Shown here: positions 26,703 through 35,698 of the stretch, piece by piece
How the letters are laid out: each line of letters starts with the position of its first letter
Numbering within the stretch: position 1 is the stretch's first letter
Assembly (NCBI RefSeq): GCF_035599575.1
Contig: NZ_CP141179.1
Coordinates: 806,001-870,000, forward strand
DNA length: 64,000 nt
DNA from: Roseovarius sp. Pro17
GTDB lineage: Bacteria > Pseudomonadota > Alphaproteobacteria > Rhodobacterales > Rhodobacteraceae
Direction: 5' to 3'
Translations under genes and position numbers: made by a program
Notes under the pieces: model-generated
Told to the model about the DNA's origin: nothing
The model's database searches: none
Seen by the model: the letters and a program-made list of their open reading frames with translations, nothing else

Positions 26703-27974
26703 ATGGCGGCAAAATCAGCAGCAGAACCAAAGAGCGAGAGCGCGTCCCTCGGCGCCTCGGCCATCCGGCACGTTCCAGTCTCGGACCTCATCCCTTACGC
26801 CAACAATGCCCGGACTCACAGCGAGGCGCAGGTAGCGTTGATCGCCGGGTCGATCCGCGAGTTCGGCTTCAACAATCCGGTGCTGGTGGATGGGGAGCAC
26901 GGCATTATCGCAGGCCATGGCCGGGTGCTGGCGGCGCAGATGCTGAGCTTCAAGACGATTCCGGTGATCGAGCTGACCCACCTGAGCGAGGCACAAAAGC
27001 GGGCTTACATCCTGGCGGACAACCGACTGGCCGAGCAGGCGGGGTGGGACCGGGAGTTGCTGGGCCTGGAACTGGCGGACCTCTCGGAGCTGGGGATCGA
27101 TCTGGATGGCATCGGCTTTGAAGGAGCGGAGCTGGATGCGCTGCTGGCCCATGGCGCGGCTGATCCAAAAGAGGAAGCGACGCCGGAAGCCCCTGACATC
27201 CCGGTCTCGCGCCCCGGCGACCTCTGGCAGCTCGGCGCGCACCGTCTGATGTGCGGGGATGCCACGGACGCGGCAGCGGTCGCACGCCTGCTGGACGGCG
27301 TCACACCGCATCTCATGGTCACAGACCCGCCTTACGGCGTGATGTACGATCCCGAGTGGCGCAACCGGGCAGGGACCTCGGAGACCAAGCGCACCGGCAA
27401 GGTGCTGAATGACGATCGGGCCGACTGGCGCGAGGCCTGGGCGCTGTTTCCGGGCGACGTGGCCTATGTCTGGCACGGTGCGCTTCACGCCACGACGGTG
27501 GCCGACAGCTTGCAAGCGAGCGGGTTTGACATCCGGAGCCAGATCATTTGGGCCAAGGATCGGCTGGTGTTGAGCCGGGGCCACTATCACTGGCAGCATG
27601 AGCCCTGCTGGTACGCGGTGCGCGGCAGGGGCCACTGGTCCGGAGATCGCACGCAGACCACCCTCTGGTCGATCCCGAACCGCGATCAGGACGCGGCAAC
27701 GGTGCATGGCACGCAAAAGCCGGTGGAGTGCATGCGCCGCCCAATGCTGAACAACTCCAGCCAAGGGAAAGCCGTGTATGAACCCTTCTCGGGCTCTGGC
27801 ACGACGATCATCGCCGCCGAGAGCTGCGGGCGGGTCTGCCATGCGATGGAACTCGACCCGGCCTATATCGACGTCGCGGTCCTGCGCTGGCAGACCTTCT
27901 CGGGACAGCAGGCGCGGCTTGCGGGAACCGACCGCACCTTCGCGGATGTCTCGCATGAACGGGGGAATGCATGA
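26703..27974 (+). CDS. ParB-domain DNA methyltransferase (phage-type)
   Basis: 423 residues from MAAKSAAEPKS. Residues ~15-110 are a ParB/sulfiredoxin-like domain (IPYANNARTHSEAQVALIA, then GHGRVLAAQ). Residues ~175-405 are an N6/N4 methylase: catalytic DPPYG near 210 and the AdoMet-binding FSGSGTTIIAAE near 364. This ParB-methylase form is usual beside P27 terminase genes in alphaproteobacterial phages and protects element DNA or marks it for packaging. The TGA overlaps the next ATG. No restriction partner is present. Confidence 0.88.
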   Translation: MAAKSAAEPKSESASLGASAIRHVPVSDLIPYANNARTHSEAQVALIAGSIREFGFNNPVLVDGEHGIIAGHGRVLAAQMLSFKTIPVIELTHLSEAQKRAYILADNRLAEQAGWDRELLGLELADLSELGIDLDGIGFEGAELDALLAHGAADPKEEATPEAPDIPVSRPGDLWQLGAHRLMCGDATDAAAVARLLDGVTPHLMVTDPPYGVMYDPEWRNRAGTSETKRTGKVLNDDRADWREAWALFPGDVAYVWHGALHATTVADSLQASGFDIRSQIIWAKDRLVLSRGHYHWQHEPCWYAVRGRGHWSGDRTQTTLWSIPNRDQDAATVHGTQKPVECMRRPMLNNSSQGKAVYEPFSGSGTTIIAAESCGRVCHAMELDPAYIDVAVLRWQTFSGQQARLAGTDRTFADVSHERGNA

Positions 27975-28183
27975 CCCAGAGCCGCACGCTCTCCGCGCTC
28001 GAGGCGGCAACAAATGTGGTCCTCGGCTGGCTTGTCGCCATGATCACGCAACTGCTGGTCTTTCCGGTGATTGGCCTGCAAGTGATGCTGTGGCAGAACC
28101 TGGCACTGAGCGGCGTGTTCACCGCCGTGTTGTTTCTGCGCAGTTACGTCCTTCGCCGCCTCTTCGTGCGGCTGAACCGCTGA
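27971..28183 (+). CDS. Small two-span membrane protein (DUF7220-like)
   Basis: 70 residues: MTQSRTLSALEAATNVVLGW, then two hydrophobic spans (residues ~17-36 and ~42-58) and a basic tail RRLFVRLNR. It overlaps the methyltransferase stop by 4 bp. Short proteins of this type are common in this spot in Rhodobacteraceae prophages; the DUF7220 label is from memory. Function unknown. Confidence 0.65.
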   Translation: MTQSRTLSALEAATNVVLGWLVAMITQLLVFPVIGLQVMLWQNLALSGVFTAVLFLRSYVLRRLFVRLNR

Positions 28184-28378
28184 TGGGACGGCTGCCAATA
28201 CCCCTGACGCAAACACAACGCCAATGGAGGCATCCACACTCTTCGACCCGATCGACGCTGGGGGGGCGGGTCACACTCTGGAAGGCGACACCGTGGACCG
28301 GCGGCCTCAGCAACATTTTCGCACGGCCATGATTGCGACCGAGGGTCAAACCGGTTGATCTGATGAAGGAGACCACAG

Positions 28379-28870
28379 GTGCCACCGCGCGGGCCGAAGA
28401 CCAAACCGACCAATCTCAAGATCCTGACCGGAACCGCGCGCGCCCACCGGCTCAATCCGAACGAGCCAAAACCTGAGATTGCCCAACCTGAACCGCCGGA
28501 GCATCTGACTGATGCCGCGCGCGAGGAGTGGGACCGTGTCGCCGTTGAATTGGTAACCTTGGGGATTCTGACGCATCTCGATCGCGGCGCCCTCGCAGCC
28601 TATTGTCAGGCCTATGGCCGCTGGAGCGCTGCAGAGACGGCGCTGGCGCGCATGGCAGAACGGGACGCTGTGACTGAGGGGCTGATCGTCAAGACCAAGA
28701 GCGGCAACCTGATCCAGAACCCGCTGGTGGGGGCGGCAAACAAGGCGATGGCCGATATGGTGCGCTATGCGGCCGAGTTCGGGTTGACGCCCTCGGCGCG
28801 GACCCGCGTGGCTGGGATAAGCGAAGCAGGGCCCGATGCATTCTCCAAGTTTGACGAATGGTTGGCCTGA
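28379..28870 (+). CDS. Phage terminase small subunit, P27 family (first copy)
   Basis: 163 residues from a GTG with GAAGGAGA upstream. Family hallmarks: N-terminal basic GPKTKPTNLKILTGTA, PPEHLTDAAREEWDRV and LDRGALAAYCQAYGRW, then NPLVGAANKAMADMVRYAAEFGLTPSAR. P27 small terminases bind packaging sites on phage DNA and recruit the large subunit. The large subunit gene, which normally follows, is absent. A second P27 gene overlaps its stop by 1 bp. The 28184-28378 gap holds nothing recognisable. Confidence 0.88.
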   Translation: MPPRGPKTKPTNLKILTGTARAHRLNPNEPKPEIAQPEPPEHLTDAAREEWDRVAVELVTLGILTHLDRGALAAYCQAYGRWSAAETALARMAERDAVTEGLIVKTKSGNLIQNPLVGAANKAMADMVRYAAEFGLTPSARTRVAGISEAGPDAFSKFDEWLA

Positions 28871-29397
28871 TGGGCAGGCGTGGACGCAAGCCGATGCCCA
28901 AGGTCGTTGAAGGCGGCACGGCCGCGTTCGCAGCGTTGCCGCGCTGCCCGCCGCATCTGACTGCGGTTGCCCGCAGGGAGTGGCGCCGTCTGGCATCTCC
29001 TCTGCATTCCGTCGGAGTTCTGACGGTGGCGGATCGCGCGGCGCTTGCGGTCTATTGCCAAGCCTACAGCCGTTGGGTGGAGGCAGAGGAAAAGCTCGCG
29101 ACCACACCGATGCTGCTCAAGACGCCGAGCGGCTATGTGCAGCAATCGCCCTGGCTCTCGGTCGCCAACAAGCAGATGGAGCTGATGGCGCGCTATATGG
29201 GAGAGCTGGGGCTGACCCCGGTCGCGCGGGCGCGCCTCGACATCGCTCAGGACAGCCCGACGGATCAGGTGACGACGATCGAGTTCGTGACAGTCTACAC
29301 CGACAAGGAGGGCAACCGATGCGAACGGCCTCTGGATCACTCGGGGCAGGCTGGCTCTGCTGATGAAAGTGACGTTAAAACAATAAGCTATGAGTGA
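28870..29397 (+). CDS. Phage terminase small subunit, P27 family (second copy)
   Basis: 175 residues from MGRRGRKP. Aligns with the preceding gene: CPPHLTAVARREWRRL, VADRAALAVYCQAYSRW and SPWLSVANKQMELMARYMGELGLTPVAR. The C-terminal ~45 residues are longer and different (TDQVTTIEFVTVYTDKEGNR). That tail ends in a sequence of low family resemblance, perhaps where the rest of the phage was lost. Two adjacent P27 genes suggest duplication or recombination between related phages. Packaging cannot proceed here without a large subunit. Confidence 0.82.
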   Translation: MGRRGRKPMPKVVEGGTAAFAALPRCPPHLTAVARREWRRLASPLHSVGVLTVADRAALAVYCQAYSRWVEAEEKLATTPMLLKTPSGYVQQSPWLSVANKQMELMARYMGELGLTPVARARLDIAQDSPTDQVTTIEFVTVYTDKEGNRCERPLDHSGQAGSADESDVKTISYE

Positions 29398-29438
29398 CGC
29401 GGCTCATCTTTGAGCGTTCCAATGAAGCGCGCGATCAA

Positions 29439-29476
29439 GTACACATCTGCCAAACCCACGTTAGGCAGGTTTGTAC
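29439..29476. repeat. Imperfect palindrome abutting the resolvase start (candidate crossover site)
   Basis: GTACACATCTGCC (29439-29451) and GGCAGGTTTGTAC (29464-29476) form an inverted repeat with 11 of 13 matching pairs around a 12-bp centre. The right arm ends one base before the resolvase ATG. Serine resolvases often have their recombination site next to their gene, so this may be its site or an autoregulatory operator. Confidence 0.5.
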
Positions 29477-30184
29477 ATGGCGCACGCAGCCCCCAAGTTC
29501 GTTGCCTATGAGCGGGTCTCGACCGCGCGGCAGGGGCGATCGGGTCTTGGTCTGGAGGCGCAACGCAAGGCGATCGATGATTTTGCGGCATCGCGCGGAG
29601 CGGATGTCATTGGCCGCTTCACGGAAGTCGAAAGCGGAGGCAAGGATGCCCGGCCCGAACTCGCCAAAGCTCTGCATCTGGCCAAGCTCACAGGGGCGAC
29701 GCTGGTCATTGCCAAGCTGGACCGGCTCAGCCGCAATGCCGTGTTTCTGCTGACCCTGCGTGACAGTGGCGCGCGCTTTCTGGCGGTGGACATGCCTGAA
29801 GCCAACGATCTGACGGTCGGCATCATGGCCCTCGTGGCCCAGCAGGAGCGCGAGGCGATCTCCCGGCGCACGAAGGAGGCTTTGGCGGCGGCGAAGGCAC
29901 GCGGGGTGACGCTCGGCAATCCCAACGGGGCGGCGGCGCTGCTGGCTGCGGGCAAAGGGGGTGCGGCCTTGCGCTCAACCGTCAAGGCAAACGCTGACGC
30001 GCATGCTGCTGACCTCGAGGAGGTTCTCTTGGACGTCCGAGCGCAGGGGCATGAAACGCTGCGCGCTATTGCTGCTGAGCTAAACCAGCGCGGCATTCTC
30101 ACACGGCGTGGCGGGATGTGGCATGTGTCCAGCGTCAGGAACCTGATCCGCAGAATTGATTGTGCAGGTGGCGCCGGCAGTTAG
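29477..30184 (+). CDS. Small serine recombinase / resolvase
   Basis: 235 residues from MAHAAPKFVAYERVS. Catalytic Ser15 in YERVS, GLGLEAQRKAI, IAKLDRLSRN near 85 and EREAISRRTKEALAAAK. The C-terminal ~60 residues include an HTH (AIAAELNQRGILTRRGGMWHVSSV). Longer than Tn3 resolvase (~185) and typical of plasmid- and phage-borne site-specific recombinases. It follows the terminase genes where capsid genes are expected, so a resolution event may have removed the phage body. Confidence 0.88.
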   Translation: MAHAAPKFVAYERVSTARQGRSGLGLEAQRKAIDDFAASRGADVIGRFTEVESGGKDARPELAKALHLAKLTGATLVIAKLDRLSRNAVFLLTLRDSGARFLAVDMPEANDLTVGIMALVAQQEREAISRRTKEALAAAKARGVTLGNPNGAAALLAAGKGGAALRSTVKANADAHAADLEEVLLDVRAQGHETLRAIAAELNQRGILTRRGGMWHVSSVRNLIRRIDCAGGAGS

Positions 30185-30625
30185 CACGGTTGCTGCTGTC
30201 GGGGGATTGGCCGTCGTCGAGATGAAAGGCGCGAATGGGCGTGTTTTTGCTATCGGGAAATGGGAAGTTTGCGGAAATTCTTCGCCGTTGCCGCTTCCAT
30301 CCATAACTATCTTAATCGACGGTAGCCGCCGCTACCTGCACGACACTTCAAGGCCAGCCGTGCCGTTGCTGTTGCTGAATGAAATCAACTTATTAGGGCA
30401 TAGTTGACAGCGACACTGAACTTTCCAGGTACGTTCGCATACGTTGACGACATATAATTCCTTCTTCTCAACCGTAGAGATCAAAGTGAACGTCCCTCAA
30501 ATAGCGACATGCTATCATTCCTCGTCACCTGTGAAGCTTATGTGAAATTTCACTTGTAAAACTAGTTAACTTACCTAATTGTTCTAGTGAGCCGAATCAT
30601 CCAAATTTGCGAGGGGCCAAGCCGC
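30185..30625. other. Promoter region of the catabolic operon
   Basis: 440 bp without a gene. It contains TTGACA near 30409 and the palindrome GTGAAATTTCAC at 30542-30553, about 75 bp before the MarR gene. Open frames here on both strands have no supporting features. Confidence 0.5.
30542..30553. promoter_or_regulatory. Operator palindrome GTGAAATTTCAC (first site)
   Basis: A perfect 12-bp palindrome upstream of the MarR/monooxygenase operon. The same 12 bp form the core of an 18-bp palindrome at 36474-36491 before the ABC operon of the same locus. An additional half-site GTGAA lies 11 bp to its left. Likely bound by the locus MarR or GntR protein. Confidence 0.65.
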
Positions 30626-31180
30626 ATGCCCGTAGATCATGAGAGCAGAAAGCTACTGACAATAGGGCGCAATGACCTCTTGAGAGACGGAGGCGATGAC
30701 CAGTTCCGGAACATGGTCCATAACCTTTTGGCACTATCGGCTCGACTCGAACAAATACGCAATCGCTTCGGGTCTTTTATTGGCCTTTCCGGGCCGCAAT
30801 ATACGATGCTTGTCACCGTCCGGCAGGTCGAGGGTGAGAAAGGCATCGGAATCCGTGGATTATCCAACTATCTGTCTTTATCCCCGCCTTTTGTAACGGT
30901 TGAGACTACGAAATTGGTGCAAGCGGGTATCCTTGAGAAGCGCTCGGACCCAGATGATTTGCGGCGTATTCGACTGACTGTTTCGCCTTCGGGAATAGCC
31001 TTATTGGAGCGCCTCGCGCCAATGCAACGCGATATCAATAACTTGCTTTTCTCACCCGTAACTGCCGCTGATTTTGACCAAATATGCGAGCTGACAGAAG
31101 ATCTGGGGCAAAGCGCCGACCAAGCACTGCGATTGTCTGATCAACTTTTGACCACCGATAGGAGCGCGCGAAAGGCATGA
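30626..31180 (+). CDS. MarR family transcriptional regulator
   Basis: 184 residues from MPVDHESRK, with GAGGGG upstream. Winged-helix region ~65-120: GIRGLSNYLSLSPPFVTVETTKLVQAGILEKRSDPDDLRRIRLTVS is the typical MarR recognition helix and wing. MarR proteins usually repress neighbouring genes and are released by an aromatic or phenolic ligand. It overlaps the flavin reductase gene by 4 bp, so it is the first gene of the catabolic operon and probably autoregulated through the palindrome at 30542. Confidence 0.85.
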   Translation: MPVDHESRKLLTIGRNDLLRDGGDDQFRNMVHNLLALSARLEQIRNRFGSFIGLSGPQYTMLVTVRQVEGEKGIGIRGLSNYLSLSPPFVTVETTKLVQAGILEKRSDPDDLRRIRLTVSPSGIALLERLAPMQRDINNLLFSPVTAADFDQICELTEDLGQSADQALRLSDQLLTTDRSARKA

Positions 31181-31698
31181 GTGAGAATTCAACAAACCTC
31201 AGGCAGGCTCTAGGGCAATTTCCCACGGGCGTCTGCGTTATAACCTGCAAAGCTGAAGGCGGCGACTTGCTCGGGATGACGATGAGCTCGTTCAACACGT
31301 TGTCGCTAGACCCGCCATTGGTCCTGTTCAGCATTGACCGACGCGCAAACAGCTTGCCACTTTGGGAAGCGGCAGACGGATATGCAGTTAATGTGCTGTC
31401 AGAATCGCAGCAAGAGATATCGAATCGTTTCGCTCGACCATTGTCCGACAAGTGGTGCGGGATTGACTTTAGGACAGGCTATGCCGGAGCGCCTCTGCTT
31501 CTTGGCGCATCGGCAGTCTTTGAATGTGCCCGGTTTGCACGCCATGACGCTGGCGATCACGTTCTATTCATAGCCGAGGTAAAGCGTTTCGCCAGCGATG
31601 GTGATCGTCGCCCACTGATTTTTGCTCAGGGCAAGTATGGTGCCTTGCAAGATAGCCATGATGGCGTGCCGCTGTGGCCGCTGAATATCCATTATTGA
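31177..31698 (+). CDS. Flavin reductase (HpaC-like), monooxygenase partner
   Basis: 173 residues. Flavin-reductase fold signature: LRQALGQFPTGVCVITCKAEGG, MTMSSFNTLSLDPPLVLFSID, then FARPLSDKW and the C-terminal GDHVLFIAEVKRF. It supplies reduced FAD or FMN using NAD(P)H to the large oxygenase component encoded 51 bp downstream. Start overlaps the MarR stop (ATGA). Cytoplasmic. Confidence 0.88.
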   Translation: MSENSTNLRQALGQFPTGVCVITCKAEGGDLLGMTMSSFNTLSLDPPLVLFSIDRRANSLPLWEAADGYAVNVLSESQQEISNRFARPLSDKWCGIDFRTGYAGAPLLLGASAVFECARFARHDAGDHVLFIAEVKRFASDGDRRPLIFAQGKYGALQDSHDGVPLWPLNIHY

Positions 31699-31749
31699 CA
31701 ATTTGACGGGCCAACTGGCGCAAATCCGATCCACAAGGAGGAACAATTT

Positions 31750-33234
31750 ATGATCAAAACTGGTGAACAGCATATCAACTCTCTGCGCGATGGGCGCGAG
31801 ATTTTTATCAACGGCGAACAGGTCAAGGACTGCACGACACATCCAGCATTTTCCGGCGTGATCGAATCCGTCGGCAAGATTTACGACTTTCAGGCGAAAC
31901 CCGCCAATCGTGACCTGATGACCTTTCAAATCCCCGGCAAGGACGATCGTGCAAATCGTATCTGGCAATTGCCCAAAAGTCATGCCGATCTGGTCGAGCG
32001 CCGTAAGGGCCTCGAAGCCTGGACAGAACTGCATGGTGGCTTTTTGGGCCGTGCGCCTGACCATGTAGCATCATGCATTTCGGGTATGTATATGGGTCTC
32101 GATATCTTCAAGGCGCATGACAAGGCGCGTGCCGATGCACTGGCGGGGTATTACGAATACGCTCGCGACAACGAACAGTATCTGACCTATGTCATCATCA
32201 ACCCGCAGGCTGACCGCTCGAAACAAGCCAATGAGCAGGCCGATCCCCACCTGACCGCCGGAGTGGTTGATGAGGATTCCGAAGGCCTGACCATCCGCGG
32301 GGCGAAGATGCTGGCGACAGGCGGCATCATGGCGAATGAGGTTTTCGTAACCTGCATTCAGCCCTTGCGCGACGGGGAAGAGCCCTATGCGGTTTCCTTT
32401 GCCATCCCGATGAATACCAAGGGTTTGAAAATCCTGTCTCGCAAATCCTACGAGCAGGCCGCGCCGAGCGTTTTTGACAACCCTCTTGCCAGCCGCTTTG
32501 ACGAAAATGACTCGGTCCTTTATTTTGATGACGTCAAAGTTCCTTGGGATCGGGTCTTTGTGAATCAAGATTTGGCCATGACAGCGGCGCAATTCCACAA
32601 GACGCCGGCGCATGTCTATCAGAACTATCAGGCGCAGATCCGTCTGAATGTCAAAATGCGGTTTCTGATGGGGCTGGCCCGCAAGATCGCCGAAACGAAC
32701 GGTGTGATCCAATTTCCGCAAGTGCGCGAAACGCTAGCCAATCTGGCTGCGCAAAGCACAATGGTCGATGCGTTGGTCCACTCGATGGAAATCAAGGGGC
32801 AGCAGCGCGGCGAGTACTTCATTCCCGATCCAAGCACGCTTTACGCGTCGCAGGTGTTGACCCAGCAAATGTATGCACCGCTCGTGACCTCGATTCGCGA
32901 GTTGGCGGGTGGCGGGCTGATCATGCTGCCCTCGTCAGTTGAGGATTTCGCCAATGCAGATTTGCGCGAGTTGATCGGCAAGACCCAGCAATCGCCGACA
33001 ACCTCGTCCGAAGGGCGGGTGAAGTTCTTCAAATTGGCTTGGGACGCCTTGGGATCTGAATTCGCCGGGCGCCACATGCAATATGAAATGTTTTATGCTG
33101 GAGCGACCTTCGTGACCAAGGGGCACAATTTCCGTACCTTCGACTGGGACCGCTGCACAGGACTGGTTGATCGGATGCTGGACAGCTATCGGCTGGAAGA
33201 TGAACTAGCCAACATGAAAACCGCAGCAGAATAA
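31750..33234 (+). CDS. HpaB/PvcC-type flavin-dependent monooxygenase, large component
   Basis: 494 residues, slightly shorter than E. coli HpaB (520). Family blocks: N-terminal SLRDGREIFINGEQVKD, HPAFSGVIES, central YVIINPQADRSK and the C-terminal ELAGGGLIMLPSS. Uses reduced flavin from the adjacent reductase and O2 to hydroxylate an aromatic or heteroaromatic ring. AAGGAGGAA upstream of the ATG. With a cupin, an amidase and a DUF2848 protein nearby, ring oxidation of a nitrogen-containing compound followed by hydrolysis is plausible; the substrate is unknown. Confidence 0.87.
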   Translation: MIKTGEQHINSLRDGREIFINGEQVKDCTTHPAFSGVIESVGKIYDFQAKPANRDLMTFQIPGKDDRANRIWQLPKSHADLVERRKGLEAWTELHGGFLGRAPDHVASCISGMYMGLDIFKAHDKARADALAGYYEYARDNEQYLTYVIINPQADRSKQANEQADPHLTAGVVDEDSEGLTIRGAKMLATGGIMANEVFVTCIQPLRDGEEPYAVSFAIPMNTKGLKILSRKSYEQAAPSVFDNPLASRFDENDSVLYFDDVKVPWDRVFVNQDLAMTAAQFHKTPAHVYQNYQAQIRLNVKMRFLMGLARKIAETNGVIQFPQVRETLANLAAQSTMVDALVHSMEIKGQQRGEYFIPDPSTLYASQVLTQQMYAPLVTSIRELAGGGLIMLPSSVEDFANADLRELIGKTQQSPTTSSEGRVKFFKLAWDALGSEFAGRHMQYEMFYAGATFVTKGHNFRTFDWDRCTGLVDRMLDSYRLEDELANMKTAAE

Positions 33235-33246
33235 GGAGCAACAATT

Positions 33247-33636
33247 ATGGCAATCGACAAAGAACACAAAGAGTTTTACGCCATCGACATGGGACCGGAC
33301 GGATGGCACGTGCCGCCGGGCTATCCCGACGGGATCAAACAGAAAATCCTGGCTGGAAAACTGGACGAAAAGGCAAAGGTCGGCAACCGGACGCGCCTGC
33401 TGCGCTTTGGTCCGGGCGTGTTCACGACCGCGCCCTTCGTGCATGATTACTGGGAAGAGGTGTATCTGGTCGAAGGTGACCTGACCGTCGGCAACGACGA
33501 AAATGGCGAAGGCGGCGAAAAGTATCAGCCGCACACCTATGCTTGCCGCCCACCCGGCGCCTATCACGGGCCGTTCAAATCCGAAGAGGGCTGTGTCCTG
33601 ATGGAGATCCACTACTATGATCAGGAGGCGGGATGA
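33247..33636 (+). CDS. Cupin-domain protein of the catabolic operon
   Basis: 129 residues. Single cupin barrel with PFVHDYWEEVYLVEGDLTVG as motif 1 (His and Glu ligands) and PGAYHGPFKSEEGCVLMEIHYY as motif 2 (His). The metal-binding set appears intact although motif 1 has one fewer His than the standard HxH. It overlaps the amidase start by 4 bp. Could be a dioxygenase, an isomerase or a hydrolase acting on the monooxygenase product. Confidence 0.8.
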   Translation: MAIDKEHKEFYAIDMGPDGWHVPPGYPDGIKQKILAGKLDEKAKVGNRTRLLRFGPGVFTTAPFVHDYWEEVYLVEGDLTVGNDENGEGGEKYQPHTYACRPPGAYHGPFKSEEGCVLMEIHYYDQEAG

Positions 33637-34967
33637 AGCCGCTTGCTGAGCTAGAACGGCAATTGAAGACAGGAGAGGTCAGCAGCGCCGAGCTGACCTC
33701 AACCTGCCTTGACCGGATCCTAGATGCTAAAGGTGAGGGCAGCCGCACCTTCACGATGATTGACCCAGATCTGAGCTGCGGCACCGCACACAACGCAGAC
33801 ACTCTACGTAAGCGGGGTGATATTTCGTCGCCTCTGGCCGGTATTCCGGTGTCCATCAAAGCGCTGTTTGATATTGGCGGTAAGGTAACAACCGCCGGAT
33901 CGACCGTTCTGGCCACTGCCGCCACCGCCCGCGCTGATGCTGCGGCAGTGGCGCGTCTGCGCGCCGCCGGCATGGTGGTGATGGGTCATACGAACATGAC
34001 TGAATTTGCTTATTCAGGCCTTGGCCTCAATCCCCATTACGGAACGCCGGGGAACCCGGCAGATCGCTCGCGGATACCAGGCGGATCGTCGTCGGGGGCT
34101 GCGGTATCCGTCGCCGATGGCATGGCTGCTGCGGCACTCGGCACCGATACGGGCGGATCATGCCGAATTCCTGCCGCGTTTTGTGGCTTGGTCGGGTTTA
34201 AGCCGACAGCGCGCCGCGTGCCACTTACCGGCGCGTTTCCCCTGTCGCAGTCCTACGATTCCATTGGCCCCATTGCCCGTACGGTCGATTGCTGCGCGCG
34301 CCTTGACGCGGTACTGGCCGACGATCCAACGCCTGAACCCGAAATGCCGCCACTTGCCGACTTGCGCATAGCAGTTCTGGATAACTACGTCACTGAAAGT
34401 ATGGAAGAGCCGGTCGCGCGCGCCTATCAAACTGCGCTCGATGTGCTTGCCAAAGCGGGGGCTGTCCTGACATCGCTGCGCCTCGACGGTCTGGATGATC
34501 TGCCTGCTCTCAACGCACGCGGCGGGATCATCGCCGCCGAAGCGTTGCAAGTCCATCAGGAACTGCTCAAAACCCACGGCGATGCCTACGACCCCCGCGT
34601 CGCGGTGCGCATCCTCAAAGCCGAGTCACAATATGCCGGCGAACTGGAGGATCTGCTTGCCAAGCGTACCCAAATGATTGCTGTCGCGGATGCAGCGACG
34701 CGCGACTTTGATGCCGTGCTGATGCCCACGACACCGATGGAGGCACCTCGGTTTGATGCCTTGAATGCTGATGAGGATCTCTACGGAAGCACCAATCTGC
34801 TGGCGCTGCGCAATCCCACAGTCGCCAATTTCCTAGATCGCTGCGCAATTACCTTGCCGCTGCCGATCGGAAGTGGCCTGCCGGTCGGATTGATGTTGAT
34901 GGGGCGCACGATGGGTGATCGTCATCTATTGGCCATCGCACGTCGGGTCGAGATGAGCCTCGGTTAG
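33633..34967 (+). CDS. Amidase (amidase signature family)
   Basis: 444 residues. The Ser-cisSer-Lys triad is visible: Lys76 in PVSIKALFD, the GGSSSG loop at 150-155 and the nucleophile Ser176 in GTDTGGSCRIPA, followed by GFKPT. Closest in style to GatA/AtzF-like small-substrate amidases rather than GatA itself, since no gatB or gatC is nearby. It would hydrolyse an amide, releasing ammonia or an amine, late in the pathway. Last gene of the rightward catabolic operon; convergent with the GntR gene 2 bp away. Confidence 0.87.
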   Translation: MKPLAELERQLKTGEVSSAELTSTCLDRILDAKGEGSRTFTMIDPDLSCGTAHNADTLRKRGDISSPLAGIPVSIKALFDIGGKVTTAGSTVLATAATARADAAAVARLRAAGMVVMGHTNMTEFAYSGLGLNPHYGTPGNPADRSRIPGGSSSGAAVSVADGMAAAALGTDTGGSCRIPAAFCGLVGFKPTARRVPLTGAFPLSQSYDSIGPIARTVDCCARLDAVLADDPTPEPEMPPLADLRIAVLDNYVTESMEEPVARAYQTALDVLAKAGAVLTSLRLDGLDDLPALNARGGIIAAEALQVHQELLKTHGDAYDPRVAVRILKAESQYAGELEDLLAKRTQMIAVADAATRDFDAVLMPTTPMEAPRFDALNADEDLYGSTNLLALRNPTVANFLDRCAITLPLPIGSGLPVGLMLMGRTMGDRHLLAIARRVEMSLG

Positions 34968-34969
34968 GT

Positions 34970-35664
34970 CAAAGACGCAGAAGTTGTGCCATGATATTCT
35001 GGTTGAAGGCCGTGATATGCGCACGCACGGCCTTCTCCGCACGGTCGGGATCGCCTGCTGCGATGCCTTCCAGTATCTCGGTATGCTGTTCGCACACATG
35101 AACGCCGTGGTTCGCCGCCCGCAACGAGATCGACCAGAAGCGAATCGATCGATCATGCAGGTTGCCGACCAGATCCGCCAAAATTCTGTTGCCCGAAGCT
35201 CCGTTTAACAGGCGATGAAATTCACTGTCGAAGGAAATCATCGCATCGATATCTTTTGCGCGCGCGGCAGTCCAGTTACCATCCAAGTTTCGTCGCATCG
35301 CCGCGATATCGTCGGCACCCGCACGTTCGGCGGCCCAGCGAACGGCCTGTGCCTCGGTCAGCAAGCGCACCTCTATGATCTGAACCAGATCATCGATGCT
35401 GACCGGTGCCACCACGATCCCCTTGCGGGGGATAACTTCCATCAGACCTTCGAGAGTCAGCCGGTCCACCGCTTGGCTGACTGGCGTTCGTCCGATGTCG
35501 AGATCGCTCGCTAGATCGGTCAAAGTAACCGCTTCGCCGGGTTTGAGGGTGCAATTGATGATTTGCCGACGGATCGTTTGATAGGCCTCCGAGCGCAGCG
35601 ACACTACACGCTCGCGAGGTTTGCCGTGGATCGCCTTTGCTGTGGATGCAGCTGTCTTTTCCAT
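34970..35664 (-). CDS. GntR family regulator, FadR/FCD type
   Basis: 231 residues from MEKTAASTAK, chosen because AAAGGAG lies 11 bases before it; earlier starts have no site. N-terminal winged helix (AYQTIRRQIINCTLKPGEAVTLTDLASDL, TPVSQAVDRLTLEGL) and C-terminal FCD domain with metal-ligand residues (SFDSEFHRLLNGASGN and CEQHTEIL). FCD regulators respond to organic acids. It follows the DUF2848 gene by 34 bp on the same strand. With the MarR protein it is one of two candidate binders of the GTGAAATTTCAC sites. Confidence 0.87.
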
Positions 35665-35698
35665 GGCCGTGGGCGCTCCTTTAGCAGTGGTTCGCATT

